Source: Kluyveromyces lactis (lineage: Eukaryota; Ascomycota; Saccharomycetes; Saccharomycetales; Saccharomycetaceae). From it: a stretch of 64,000 nucleotides of DNA. Shown here in pieces: positions 1 to 9,244 of this stretch. Each line of letters opens with the position of its first letter. Position 1 is the first letter of the stretch. The notes below the pieces were generated by a model. That model was not told where the DNA came from. It ran no database searches and saw only the letters and a list, made by a program, of their open reading frames with translations. The translations under genes and the position numbers were made by a program. Location of the stretch: contig NC_006039.1 in NCBI RefSeq assembly GCF_000002515.2, positions 1,488,001 through 1,552,000 of the forward strand, given 5' to 3'.

Positions 1-1188
1 AAGTAAGTCATATTGTAAATCTTTGACGTCTTCTATCCCACAACAGAGTCTGATCAAGTCTTCAGGGAACGCTCTTTGTTTCCGTAGTTCTGGATCGATG
101 GAGGCATGTGACATCTTGCATGGCATGGAGATCAACGAGTTGACACATCCAAACGATACCGTGACGGCCCATATATTTAGTCTTTTAGAAGTTACAATGG
201 CTTCGCTTAGTGCTAGGTCGCCAGTCTCAATGGATAGCACTGCACCGGGACCATTGTTGAAACTTTTATGCAATTCGAACTGAGGGTGAGATTCCAACCC
301 AACAAACCTTGTCTTTAGTTGCTGGTTATTATCTGTAGGCTTGAATCCGCATATATCTTGTAGCCAGTGCGAGAGCACCATTGCGTTTATCTGTTGTTTG
401 TAAAGACGAACAGATAAGGTCTTGAGACCACGGATCAAGAGCCATGAATCCATCGGAGATAGACCGGCACCGGTACTGTTAATGACGAAATATACGGATG
501 GAGCCACGTCCTTCTTGGCTATTATTACACCAGCCATGATATCGTGGTGTCCATTGAGGTATTTCGTACCGGATTCGTATACTACATCTGCTCCGAATTG
601 CAAAGGGTTGGAATTCAAACCTGACATCATGGTGTTATCAACGACGATTTTACAGTTGGAACTTGAACCACCTTTTTGTTTCACAAATTGGCACAGCCTT
701 GGTAAATCGGCGACTTTCATCAACGGGTTGGTTGGAGATTCTAAAAGCACGATATCAACTTGCCCCAAAGAATTGTACAATTTGATGAACGACTCGGCAT
801 CCGTAGTATCTGTGTGAATCACTTTAGCATGGTTTCTCGTCTGTAGGAACGTTAATAAACGTTGAGTACCACCGTATAAATCATCACCAGCGATTATCGT
901 TGGGATGTGATCTGAATTATCTATCAAAGTTCTCAAAATGATATCTAGTGCAGTCATCCCACTCGAGACGGCAAACACCTGTTCTGGTGCCACATCGTAA
1001 AGATTAGCGATCTGTTGTTGCAATACGGTTCTAGTTGGGTTTCCTGACCTCGTGTAGTCGTACTCTTGCAACTGGTCGAAAGAAGAGGCTTTAAAAGTGG
1101 TAGATTGGTATAGTGGAGGCACGCTTGATCCGTATTTATCGTTATGGGAAACGGATACCAAACTGGTATTCAGTGATGGCTTGCTCAT
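1..1188 (-). CDS. STR3: Cystathionine beta-lyase (STR3), 3' end cut by window edge
   Basis: PLP enzyme of the transsulfuration family. Str3 cleaves cystathionine to homocysteine, pyruvate and ammonia, and in S. cerevisiae is peroxisomal. The reading frame runs uninterrupted from the ATG (CAT at 1186-1188) through 396 codons to the left edge with no stop, so the C-terminus (about 70 residues in S. cerevisiae, including any peroxisomal signal) is missing. Visible family marks are YTRSGNPTR near residue 45, SSGMTALD near 77, LLESPTNP, VVDNTMMSGLN, the PLP-lysine block SGTKYLNGHHD (K209), and INSTGAGLSPMDSWLL. The C-terminal part VTVSFGCVNSLISMPCKMSHASIDPELR is close to Str3 rather than Cys3 as I remember them. 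Next gene along in S. cerevisiae (YGL183C, MND1) is also nearby here. It is divergent from the zinc-cluster gene and has CACGTG boxes upstream. Confidence 0.93.
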   Translation of the reverse strand, partial: MSKPSLNTSLVSVSHNDKYGSSVPPLYQSTTFKASSFDQLQEYDYTRSGNPTRTVLQQQIANLYDVAPEQVFAVSSGMTALDIILRTLIDNSDHIPTIIAGDDLYGGTQRLLTFLQTRNHAKVIHTDTTDAESFIKLYNSLGQVDIVLLESPTNPLMKVADLPRLCQFVKQKGGSSSNCKIVVDNTMMSGLNSNPLQFGADVVYESGTKYLNGHHDIMAGVIIAKKDVAPSVYFVINSTGAGLSPMDSWLLIRGLKTLSVRLYKQQINAMVLSHWLQDICGFKPTDNNQQLKTRFVGLESHPQFELHKSFNNGPGAVLSIETGDLALSEAIVTSKRLNIWAVTVSFGCVNSLISMPCKMSHASIDPELRKQRAFPEDLIRLCCGIEDVKDLQYDLL

Positions 1189-1295
1189 GTTGGAAGTTTA
1201 TTGGTTGGTGTTAGTGTTGGATTCTGATATGGCAGACTAGTGTTAGAGATGGATTTGGAAGATACAATCAAGGACAAGAAACCTTTATCGTACCT

Positions 1296-1327
1296 TATAT
1301 ATATATATATAGATATAGATATAGATA
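1296..1327. repeat. TA run plus GATATA tandem, STR3 core promoter
   Basis: An alternating TA tract of about 16 bp runs into three GATATA-type units, about 110-140 bp upstream of the STR3 ATG. It likely serves as a TATA element for STR3; it is also a simple-sequence repeat that may vary in length. Confidence 0.6.
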
Positions 1328-1616
1328 ACTGACCTTGAGTGAATAAACTATGCAAAGTGTGGTATTGTGTGTATAAAATGACACATATCAAAAACAACAA
1401 CTAGTCAATCGGGCTCAAAACGTTTCTTTAACCTTTCACAACTTAGGGTCAACGGGTCTTGGATTGTACCTATGTATGGAATGCCCGATATGTTGCTAAT
1501 AGTGAAGATGATATTGGCAGAACCATTCCATGTGAGTGCTAGGCGATATTGAATGTGAAAAGAAAAGGAAGGGCTAAGTGAGGATGTTCTTTAGAAGGGT
1601 AAAGAGGCAGCCCTTG

Positions 1617-1742
1617 TCACGTGACCGCAGGAGCCACACTGAATATTACCACAACGTCGGCGTTATAGCACCGACCTTAGGATGGACAACGGGAAAAAAA
1701 ACAAAAAATGCCATAATGGCACGTGACTAGACTAGTCACGTG
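1617..1742. promoter_or_regulatory. Three CACGTG (Cbf1-type) boxes, two in a perfect inverted repeat
   Basis: CACGTG occurs at 1618-1623 (as TCACGTGA), 1720-1725 and 1737-1742. The last two form a perfect palindrome: the arm CACGTGACTAG (1720-1730), one central A (1731), then CTAGTCACGTG (1732-1742). Cbf1 with Met4/Met28 binds TCACGTG upstream of sulfur genes in yeasts, and STR3 is such a gene. A GCCACA core resembling the Met31/Met32 motif lies at about 1632. The sites are 430-550 bp from STR3 and 730-850 bp from the zinc-cluster gene, so either or both could be targets. Confidence 0.7.
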
Positions 1743-2471
1743 TATGTCCACAATTATATTGCCGCTACTGTCCGCCATTGCTCTCCACTCCCCCCCCGCT
1801 TTCTATTCCTCCGTTCGAAACCCGATGGGACCATTAATTCTTCCGTTGCAGGGGTCCCGAAAAGAAATTCCGCGATTCCACTCATTAGATCGTATGTTGT
1901 TCCGGACAGTTTAGAGGTAACCTTTTTGCTGAAATTTGCTCGCAGAGTTACTGTAGGAGAGGCTACGAAAAAAGAATCTTAACCTTCCCTACCTTATCAC
2001 TAATAATTTTTTTTTTTTAGCGTTTTTGCCTTCTTTCAATTTACCCAGGTATATGTCGTTCTATGTCTCTCTCTTAGTTGTTCCGGACTTCACCTCAACT
2101 TCTTGTTTTTCCATTCCAACAGACGGGCCATCTCTACTTTTCATGAATATCATCAAAGTCAAAAAAAAAAAAAATAATAACCTAAATATGATTAAGTCAA
2201 CTTTTGATTTAGTTAACTACCTTACTGGTGAAACTTGAAAAATGCAGCTAAATAAAACGTTACTGTGACAGCTTTCCTTCTTTATTTCAAACTCAGTATT
2301 CCGGGAAAAGCGATATATATTTACGTATATCAACTAGTAATGAAAGTAAAGCCAGAGTCGTCGACATAGTACAGTGAAAGACGAACATATCAAAGTTAAA
2401 CAGTGGAAAGGCTATTAACACCGCTTTAGAACTTTAATACCAGGTACCGGAGCAACAGTGAATAAACAGCT

Positions 2472-5339
2472 ATGAGTAGTGATAATGGTACTGTTGAGAA
2501 AAATGGTAAAGAAAAGCTTATCCCGATGAAGGATAAGTCTGCGTTAGTCATAGATGACCGGAAGATATACAAAATTCAGCATAAACGGCAAAGACAGATT
2601 TTATCGTGTGTAGCGTGCCATAAGAGAAAGATCAAATGTGATCGGGCCAAACCAGTTTGTGAGAGTTGTGGGAAGAACGGATGGGAATGTTTATATTTTT
2701 TGAACGCCAGAGTGAGTCGTGGTGGGAAACACAACATCTCTACCGGTACGGAAGACGTTACAGCGAGTGAAGCCTCGAAGGAAGAGTTACTGAAAGTTAT
2801 AGAAAAGGCGAAAGTACTAGAGTTGGAACAGCAAAGACATCAGCAGCAGAATAAGAACGATAATAGTAGTCAGAAACAACAGAGATTGGGAAAGGGAACC
2901 GGAAGTAGACGAAGTAGGCGCAATTGCAACAATGGTAATAATAGCGTTGACAGCAACAACATAAATGGTGACACGTCCAGTAATATTATGAAGGCTAATC
3001 GTCGGATCCAACCGAAAATATCGGAAGCTAGGGATACATCCAATCACAGGTCGGAAATGGCTTCACAGACGATTTTAGATAACGATTCCATGCAAGCGAA
3101 TAGCAGCGATACCTCTGGATCAGCATCACAGGAGTTCGCGATTCCCGATAGTTTGAAACCAGTTTGGGATCTTCTACCGTCTACGGAAAGGTCAGACGAG
3201 CTTTATCTCATGTATATCCAGAATGTCCACATGATACTACCATTGCTAGATTTGGAACAATACGAAGTGGATCATCAACAGTTTTGGGAAGCTATTACAT
3301 CTGGTAATAACTTACAAAAACCAGATTTCTTGCTTCTTTTGTTCCCCATGCTTTACGCAAGTGTAAAGTCTCTATACCACATGCTGGATAAAGATCGGTC
3401 GGAGGATTTGCTTCTGGAGATGGCCCAATATAGGACGGCGTGTCTTAGACTTTATTCAATTTTTGACTTCCCAAATAAGTACTCGTTACGCATTCTTACG
3501 GGGTTTGTTCTTTTGAATTCCGTGATTGAAAACCCTAGTGTCACAACGATCGCACAACTAGTAAGGCTATGTCAAAGAGCTAGATTGACCAAGGATCCTG
3601 TGCTTTTGGGGCTGAATGACCCAAAGAGTATACAGACGAAGAGAATTCTATTTTGGCAGATATTTCAGTTGGATACCATGACATCGTTACACAATAACTT
3701 GGCTCCTCTAATCAAACTTGATGAGTTCGACACTTCATTACCAGTGGAAGTAATAAACGGTACGTTGAATCCGTCCCTATGCTACATTAATGCAAACTAC
3801 AGATTCGTGCTCTTGTTAAATGAGCTTTGTCAAAAGAAGGGCTCATTTGGTGGCATAAAGGAGAGAATTGTGGATTTGCACGTATGTTGCATGGGAAGTG
3901 CTCTTTCCTTAAACAATCATCTCACTACGTACAAATTATCGCTACATCAGGTGAAGTTTATCCATTGGGCAATGTACATGCTGAATACGTTAGCAGATAG
4001 ATCGTTACTCTTGTTGCATTTGAACATAATTTCGACATCGATTCCAACTCTCCATGATAGGAAATTATTGAAACAGGATATCAGCCTTTGTAAGGACCCA
4101 ATCGTGGAAAGTGGATATGGTAAAGATTACAATGTAATACAAACGATATTGAACAACTCTGGGAATCTGGATCTGTCAGTGCAAGACCAAATGAAACAGC
4201 AAACGCCGTTAGTGTACAATTTCGAGAATTTAACCAATAATTTGGTTCCAGCATCTTTACACTTCTTAGACGAGTTTGTGAAATATCATTCCACTGACGA
4301 ATATGCTTGTTTCAACTGGGAACTCTTGGTGGGGAATATGCCAATAAATGCGATCACTTTTGCGTTGAAAATGCTCGCATTAGACGTGAACCGTGCAGAA
4401 AAGATGGGAAACAGATTAGTTTTGAACACCGATCTTCGATTTATCCTTTTATCCAAGGCCATCCCTATAGTGGAATCAAGGTTCGACGAGAAGACAGCTA
4501 TTTCAAGACATTGCTTCCACTTGGCAAAACTTTTGTTCAAATTACTAATAGTCCGTTTCGGTAACTCGACTGCTGAGCCGATTGCTAATAAATACGATAT
4601 TACTCTTTCCATCACGAAAGAGGTGCCTCAACCTACATTGAACCATGACCCCGAACAAGATAAATCTCCTTCTCCGGCGTACCCCATCCGGTCTGATGCA
4701 GATACCAGGTCCAATGTCACATACATCATGAACAGTTCAATCCCGTCGCCCACATCTCATGGATCTCCAAGAAACGCAGCGTTAGAAATGCTAGCCAAGG
4801 ATGCTACCGGAGCGAACAACAACATCGCGCAACCCGAATTTTTCGATGACAGCTTCTTTTTCAGTGGTAATCTAATATACAACTCTGAGTTACTCGAAGA
4901 AAAAAACAACATCACCACGTCATGTGCCCAAATTGCTCCTCGTACCATGAAAGCAATTTCTTCTAACGAATTCAACATGAATCCAAACTCTCATTCGCTC
5001 ATGCAATGGGACGATATCCCATATTTCATGACTACAAATCTAAACCCAGATACAAATACAAACACCTCGCCCCAAATGTCAGATACCCAGGACACCATGA
5101 GAATTAATAACAACAACAACAACAACAACAACAACATACCCCAGGCATTGCCATCATTATCGTCATCCTCATCGTACATGGAGACTGAAATCAAGGCAAT
5201 CTACAAACAAGTACAAGATTACATAGTCCTCCTCGATAGTACCGACCACGAGCTGGAATTCGTCGCCAGCGGCGACGAATACTACCGAGAGTTTGAGAAC
5301 GCCTTGTTGGAAGTGTTATGCGGGATTCTTATCCAATAG
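2472..5339 (+). CDS. Zn2Cys6 binuclear-cluster transcription factor
   Basis: 955 residues. The N-terminal zinc cluster has cysteines 46, 49, 56, 63, 66 and 73 with spacing CX2CX6CX6CX2CX6C, preceded by a basic KHKRQRQ-type stretch and followed by a charged segment rich in Q/N (about residues 115-165). The central part, about 240-650, has the helical character of the fungal middle homology region seen in Gal4-type factors. The C-terminal third is low complexity, S/T/N-rich, with a run of ten asparagines at about 880-889, followed by a short acidic-hydrophobic tail that could be an activation segment. I do not recognise an S. cerevisiae ortholog at this position (between STR3 and COM2/MND1), so no symbol is given. 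Its target is unknown; location beside STR3 and COM2 makes sulfur metabolism a testable guess only. Confidence 0.9.
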   Translation: MSSDNGTVEKNGKEKLIPMKDKSALVIDDRKIYKIQHKRQRQILSCVACHKRKIKCDRAKPVCESCGKNGWECLYFLNARVSRGGKHNISTGTEDVTASEASKEELLKVIEKAKVLELEQQRHQQQNKNDNSSQKQQRLGKGTGSRRSRRNCNNGNNSVDSNNINGDTSSNIMKANRRIQPKISEARDTSNHRSEMASQTILDNDSMQANSSDTSGSASQEFAIPDSLKPVWDLLPSTERSDELYLMYIQNVHMILPLLDLEQYEVDHQQFWEAITSGNNLQKPDFLLLLFPMLYASVKSLYHMLDKDRSEDLLLEMAQYRTACLRLYSIFDFPNKYSLRILTGFVLLNSVIENPSVTTIAQLVRLCQRARLTKDPVLLGLNDPKSIQTKRILFWQIFQLDTMTSLHNNLAPLIKLDEFDTSLPVEVINGTLNPSLCYINANYRFVLLLNELCQKKGSFGGIKERIVDLHVCCMGSALSLNNHLTTYKLSLHQVKFIHWAMYMLNTLADRSLLLLHLNIISTSIPTLHDRKLLKQDISLCKDPIVESGYGKDYNVIQTILNNSGNLDLSVQDQMKQQTPLVYNFENLTNNLVPASLHFLDEFVKYHSTDEYACFNWELLVGNMPINAITFALKMLALDVNRAEKMGNRLVLNTDLRFILLSKAIPIVESRFDEKTAISRHCFHLAKLLFKLLIVRFGNSTAEPIANKYDITLSITKEVPQPTLNHDPEQDKSPSPAYPIRSDADTRSNVTYIMNSSIPSPTSHGSPRNAALEMLAKDATGANNNIAQPEFFDDSFFFSGNLIYNSELLEEKNNITTSCAQIAPRTMKAISSNEFNMNPNSHSLMQWDDIPYFMTTNLNPDTNTNTSPQMSDTQDTMRINNNNNNNNNNIPQALPSLSSSSSYMETEIKAIYKQVQDYIVLLDSTDHELEFVASGDEYYREFENALLEVLCGILIQ

Positions 5340-6100
5340 TACATCCCTGCCTCCTACTATAATATACATATCAGTTTTCATACAGACTAAACAGTTCAGA
5401 TCTTTTAGGTCTAATGTGCGGCTTATCGCACTTTTTTTACATTTTCCCAGCGTAATTAAACACAAACAACAGCACAACCACTCCTCCCTCTCCGTCCAAT
5501 GCCAGGGACTTCGGTAGATTTTATATGTCGTTAAAACCTACCAGCCTTCCCCCAGTCACACTCAAAGCCTTGATCTTCTCTCCCTTCTGGCACGCCGGCT
5601 TGCATTTCCGTGCGTTTGTGCTGCATTATTACGCATTTTACAATTTTCTCATCCCGTCGCACGGCCCCGTCTAAGCCATTCGAGACTGCAAAATTCCAAA
5701 AAGCGTAAAACCGTGTAAAAAGGGCTTTTCGGTGAGATAAATAAAAAAAGTACTAAAACCAACACCCTGTCTCAAGCAATTTTAAGGCAGAAAAGAATGA
5801 TAAAGGTGACAGATTTAGAAAAAGGAAGATTTCTTTACATTCCTATATATAAGAACGGGATCCAGGAAGAGAGTATTTTTTCGGTCTAGCAGTTGGAGTT
5901 GCGGTTGCAATTGGAGTTTTAATTCAGCTATATTGATTTGTGTTTCTCTTTCACCTATCTCTAATATTTATTTCTGAAAGGGAATTATTCTGATTGTATT
6001 TAAGTCTCTCTTTGTTTCGTTGAATGCATGTTCTCTTACCTCTGATATCTTGGAATTGAGTCGAGTGTAAACCATCAGATCAATATTATATTAGCTAAGG
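5340..6100. promoter_or_regulatory. COM2 upstream region with a short uORF
   Basis: 760 bp between tandem genes with no other gene visible. A TATATATAAG-like element sits at about 5843-5852. A short upstream ORF (ATG at 6024, 11 codons, stop ends 6059) lies in the likely leader 41 bp before the COM2 start and could modulate translation. There is no evidence of transcript ends in the sequence. Confidence 0.45.
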
Positions 6101-7525
6101 ATGAATCCCACGATGTATCAGAATGATTTTGTGACGATTTCACAGGAGACTCTGCGGGATGGCACGATGTTTAATTTGCAATTGAAAAGGACACCACCGG
6201 CTGATAATATGGACAATAGCAATATTGGAGCTAATAAGTATAATCAGTGGCAGTTTGATTACGAAGAGCAAGAACTGAGTAATGATTTGACCGGAAAGAC
6301 CTTGGAGGATGAGATCTTCAGTTTCCAGCAAGGAACTTCAATCAGGGCCATGGGCGACGATATCAGAAGGTTATCGATAAGCGAGTACCATCGTGACGAT
6401 CCAATGTACTATGAGTATGAGTTTTTCAACAAAGATGTGATGAACGGTAGTAGTAGTAGGGTAGGTAATCTTGGGGGCATGGGTAGTTCTAGGTCCGGAT
6501 CTGTGTTTTCTGATGAGGATAACGAGTTTGATATCGACATGGATCAAGAGTCAATTTTTGTCAACGTGGGGTCAAAATCTGTGAACGATGCAACGCAGAC
6601 AGTACCACATACAACGAATTCAATGGCATTGTTGTTATCTGGATTGGATGAAGATGTGTCCATGAACTTGGATTTGGACGATGAGAATGATGGTACTGGT
6701 AACAGTGGGGTGAAGAAACTATTCAAATTGAATAAGATGTTCAGGAACAACAACAATAGAGACCTCATATCGGATGATGAACCTCAGCAGATCTTCAAGA
6801 AGAAGTACTTCTGGTCCCGAAAACCAACGGTACCTATATTGAGGAATTCAGAACCAGTATCCACGTCTCATGGTGCTGGTCTTCCGCATGCGCATGCTGA
6901 ACATGCTCCTGCCACAGTTTCTTCTCACAATGCGGAATTTGATGATGACGAAATGACCGATGTGGAGACTGGGAACCCATCGATGGCAGCAGCGATTGTC
7001 AACCCAATCAAGTTGTTGGCTACTGGGGAGACTAAAAATGACTCTGATTTGATAACTCTCAGTTCACACAGCACAAAGATAAATAGTCTGGAACCAGATC
7101 TGATCCTTTCGTCTAATTCGTCGATCATGTCTGCAGTGAAGAAGAATACAACGGGATCGAGAAGTATAAGCTCGGCATCCTCCTCTTTGCTGTCTCCTCC
7201 ACCAATGGTACAGGTTAAGAAAGCGGAATCGTTATCATTGGCAAAAGTCATCTCGAGCAAGGATTCGATTTCAACGATAATAAAGAAACAACAAGGTGTG
7301 CCAAAGACAAGGGGACGGAAACCTTCGCCAATACTGGATGCTTCAAAACCATTCGGCTGTGAATACTGCGATCGTCGATTCAAAAGACAAGAGCATTTGA
7401 AAAGGCATATCAGGTCTTTGCATATCTGTGAGAAACCGTACGGTTGTCATCTTTGTGGGAAAAAATTCAGCAGAAGTGACAACTTAAGTCAACATTTGAA
7501 AACACATACACACGAGGACAAGTGA
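6101..7525 (+). CDS. COM2: C2H2 zinc-finger transcription factor, COM2-type (Msn2/4-related)
   Basis: 474 residues. Two C-terminal C2H2 fingers: C420, C423, H436, H441 and C449, C452, H465, H469, with recognition segments RQEHLKRH and [12 protein letters not shown]. Positions -1, 2, 3 and 6 of both helices equal those of Msn2/Msn4, so binding to an AGGGG (STRE-like) core is expected. An RGRKP basic patch lies just before the fingers. The rest is acidic and serine/asparagine-rich, typical of disordered activation regions. I prefer COM2 over MSN2/MSN4 because of length (S. cerevisiae Com2 is about 443 residues), the position of the fingers at the extreme C-terminus, and synteny: S. cerevisiae COM2 lies next to SAK1, whose duplicate TOS3 is next to ATG1-GTS1. 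Com2 is reported to govern sulfite tolerance and sulfur assimilation in S. cerevisiae. An Msn2/4 identity is the alternative. Confidence 0.78.
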   Translation: MNPTMYQNDFVTISQETLRDGTMFNLQLKRTPPADNMDNSNIGANKYNQWQFDYEEQELSNDLTGKTLEDEIFSFQQGTSIRAMGDDIRRLSISEYHRDDPMYYEYEFFNKDVMNGSSSRVGNLGGMGSSRSGSVFSDEDNEFDIDMDQESIFVNVGSKSVNDATQTVPHTTNSMALLLSGLDEDVSMNLDLDDENDGTGNSGVKKLFKLNKMFRNNNNRDLISDDEPQQIFKKKYFWSRKPTVPILRNSEPVSTSHGAGLPHAHAEHAPATVSSHNAEFDDDEMTDVETGNPSMAAAIVNPIKLLATGETKNDSDLITLSSHSTKINSLEPDLILSSNSSIMSAVKKNTTGSRSISSASSSLLSPPPMVQVKKAESLSLAKVISSKDSISTIIKKQQGVPKTRGRKPSPILDASKPFGCEYCDRRFKRQEHLKRHIRSLHICEKPYGCHLCGKKFSRSDNLSQHLKTHTHEDK

Positions 7526-7878
7526 CATTCTTCTTAATAGCGCTTATTTAGACTTTTCTGCCTTAACTTTAAACGATTTTTCACGCAGTATTTTGCGACA
7601 TGATATGACCTCAAATAATGAAGAAAAAAAGTTCTAACGAGACTATTTATGATATGATATTGGGATTTCAGCATCTAAATGACATTCAAACTTCCTACTA
7701 CACCTGACACTGATATCATATTTATCCCACCAACATTTTATGCCCTATACTATAATAATCAACTAAAATCACAAAAAAAAACTATAATTCTGAATATCAA
7801 TCAGCTTATCAAGCAGTATATGAACATCGTATATGTATATATAGTATCCAATGTATCAACCCTGCTTACCTCTCGTTA
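7526..7878. other. Convergent intergenic gap, COM2 / MND1
   Basis: 353 bp of AT-rich sequence between two 3' ends. I see no gene or structured RNA; A-runs near 7623 and 7773 and TATATA-like motifs near 7830 are compatible with 3'-end formation signals for both genes. Confidence 0.5.
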
Positions 7879-8556
7879 CTAAAGGTGACCCAACTTTTCA
7901 AGTATTGTTTCAAATTGATTGAATTCATTAGGAAGCTCCAACTCAACTTTCAAATCAGACATTTGAACACAATACGTAGATGAGATATGCCCAGTGATGC
8001 AATCAATGTTATCTGCAAGACCTACAGCAAAACTTGCCTTTTCAAACAAATTATGTTTCTCCTGTTTGATGCGCTGTGGAGTCCAGTTATTTTTGGATAA
8101 TTCTTCATATTTGGAGTTCAATTCACGAATTGTCTTTTGAACCTCTTTCAATTTACTTAGCTGTGCACTTCTTTTCCAGCCGCGTCTATTCTTCAACGTA
8201 TCACTCCTCTGGCCTTGAATTTCCTTCTGATACAATTCCTGACACCGAGCAATTTCACTTTTCTCATGCTCTATTCTTTTCTCTATGTTACTGGCGTCGC
8301 TATTCAACTTATTTTGCATCTGATTTTTGAAAGACCAATACACGTTAATGTTCCCACACTTTTCCACACTGATCAATCCATCTTCATCAATCATCTTTTG
8401 TACTAATACCTTCACTAACATGGAAGATATGCCACATTTCTTGGGGATATATTTCTCTAATTCCTTCATGTTGTATACGGTATGTTCTTCTTGGAAAAAC
8501 CTTAGGATACGTGCTTTTTTCTCGGCAAGCGAAACGGTATTCTTACCTGGGGCCAT
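7879..8556 (-). CDS. MND1: Meiotic recombination protein MND1
   Basis: 225 residues, close to the family length of about 219. Mnd1 pairs with Hop2 to stimulate Dmc1/Rad51 strand exchange in meiosis. The N-terminal winged-helix segment is clear (SLAEKKARILRFFQEE, then LEKYIPKKCGISSMLVKVLVQ and MIDEDGLISVEKCGNINVYWSF), followed by a coiled-coil region at about 85-165 and a conserved C-terminal part. The reading frame is intact from the first codon, whereas the S. cerevisiae gene carries an intron close to its start. Order STR3 ... MND1 - GTS1 - ATG1 matches S. cerevisiae chromosome VII. Its upstream region has an imperfect URS1-like motif. Confidence 0.95.
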   Translation of the reverse strand: MAPGKNTVSLAEKKARILRFFQEEHTVYNMKELEKYIPKKCGISSMLVKVLVQKMIDEDGLISVEKCGNINVYWSFKNQMQNKLNSDASNIEKRIEHEKSEIARCQELYQKEIQGQRSDTLKNRRGWKRSAQLSKLKEVQKTIRELNSKYEELSKNNWTPQRIKQEKHNLFEKASFAVGLADNIDCITGHISSTYCVQMSDLKVELELPNEFNQFETILEKLGHL

Positions 8557-9244
8557 GTTGAATTATTTGAACCTTTTAATAGACTTAATTGAAGCTGATG
8601 TCTTTGATGTGATGATGGTTCTTCTTCTGTTTGTTTTTAACCGCTGAACCTTGATAAAAATATATAAAAGAAGACGAAATGTCATTTTCCATGGGGAAAT
8701 TTATAAACAGTAACATATTTTGGTGAAAGAAGTATCAGAATCGAGAGTAATTGAATCAATTCAGAGATGCCATATTAATAGCCATGGTTGCTTATAATTG
8801 GGGAGGCGGTTAGCTGCTATATACGAAACATTAAAATAGATCCTATTCTCCGGCTAAATGACAGACCACGTGAGAATAAACTCTCCTGAGGCAATATGAT
8901 AGTACATAGCTTAAGCCTGTCTATCACGTCATTATTCAAAAGGTATCCAAGATGGTATATCGTACTGACTGCTTCCAATAGACTTACGTTTGTTGAACAA
9001 AAATAGCTCTTGAAATATTCTATGCGGTTGAAATTCCGAACAGGAACAGAAGTTCTATGAATGAACGAAGCATAAAATGGTGAAAGTGAAGAACGGATAT
9101 TGAAAATAAAAAAAAATACTTCATATTATAAGATTATAAAGACCCAACGCTAGAATTACGTTTATATCAAATAGGGGTCCCAAATTGGACTAGTCGAGTT
9201 TAGGTAAGGTTTATTGAGGAGATACTGAAGCGAGGAAACCAAAA
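8557..9244. promoter_or_regulatory. MND1 / GTS1 divergent promoter region
   Basis: 688 bp with no gene visible. GGCGGTTA at 8805-8812, about 250 bp before the MND1 start, differs by one base from the core of the meiotic URS1/Ume6 element (GGCGGCTA). CACGTG occurs at 8867-8872. An A-run lies near 9109-9116 on the GTS1 side. Assignment of the URS1-like site is tentative. Confidence 0.4.

Larger units (their letters stand above)
1189..2471. promoter_or_regulatory. Shared divergent upstream region of STR3 and the zinc-cluster gene
   Basis: This 1.28-kb stretch holds no credible gene; the overlapping open frames at 1723-1982 and 2026-2238 look random and resemble nothing. It contains an alternating TA run, a C-run at about 1790, a T-run near 2008-2019 and an A-run near 2161-2173. 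The CACGTG cluster is listed separately. Confidence 0.7.

Noticed and set aside
1814-1830. B-box-like GTTCGAAACC suggesting a tRNA
   Set aside because: No matching A box, acceptor stem or cloverleaf in the surrounding 90 bases.
6101-7525. Naming this gene MSN2 or MSN4
   Set aside because: Finger identity alone cannot separate them, but length, C-terminal fingers and gene neighbourhood fit COM2 better.
8866-9045. Candidate point centromere: CACGTG at 8867 and a TTCCGAA-like motif near 9035
   Set aside because: The bases between are not AT-rich enough for CDEII, and the CDEIII-like motif lacks the conserved TGTTT..TG flank.
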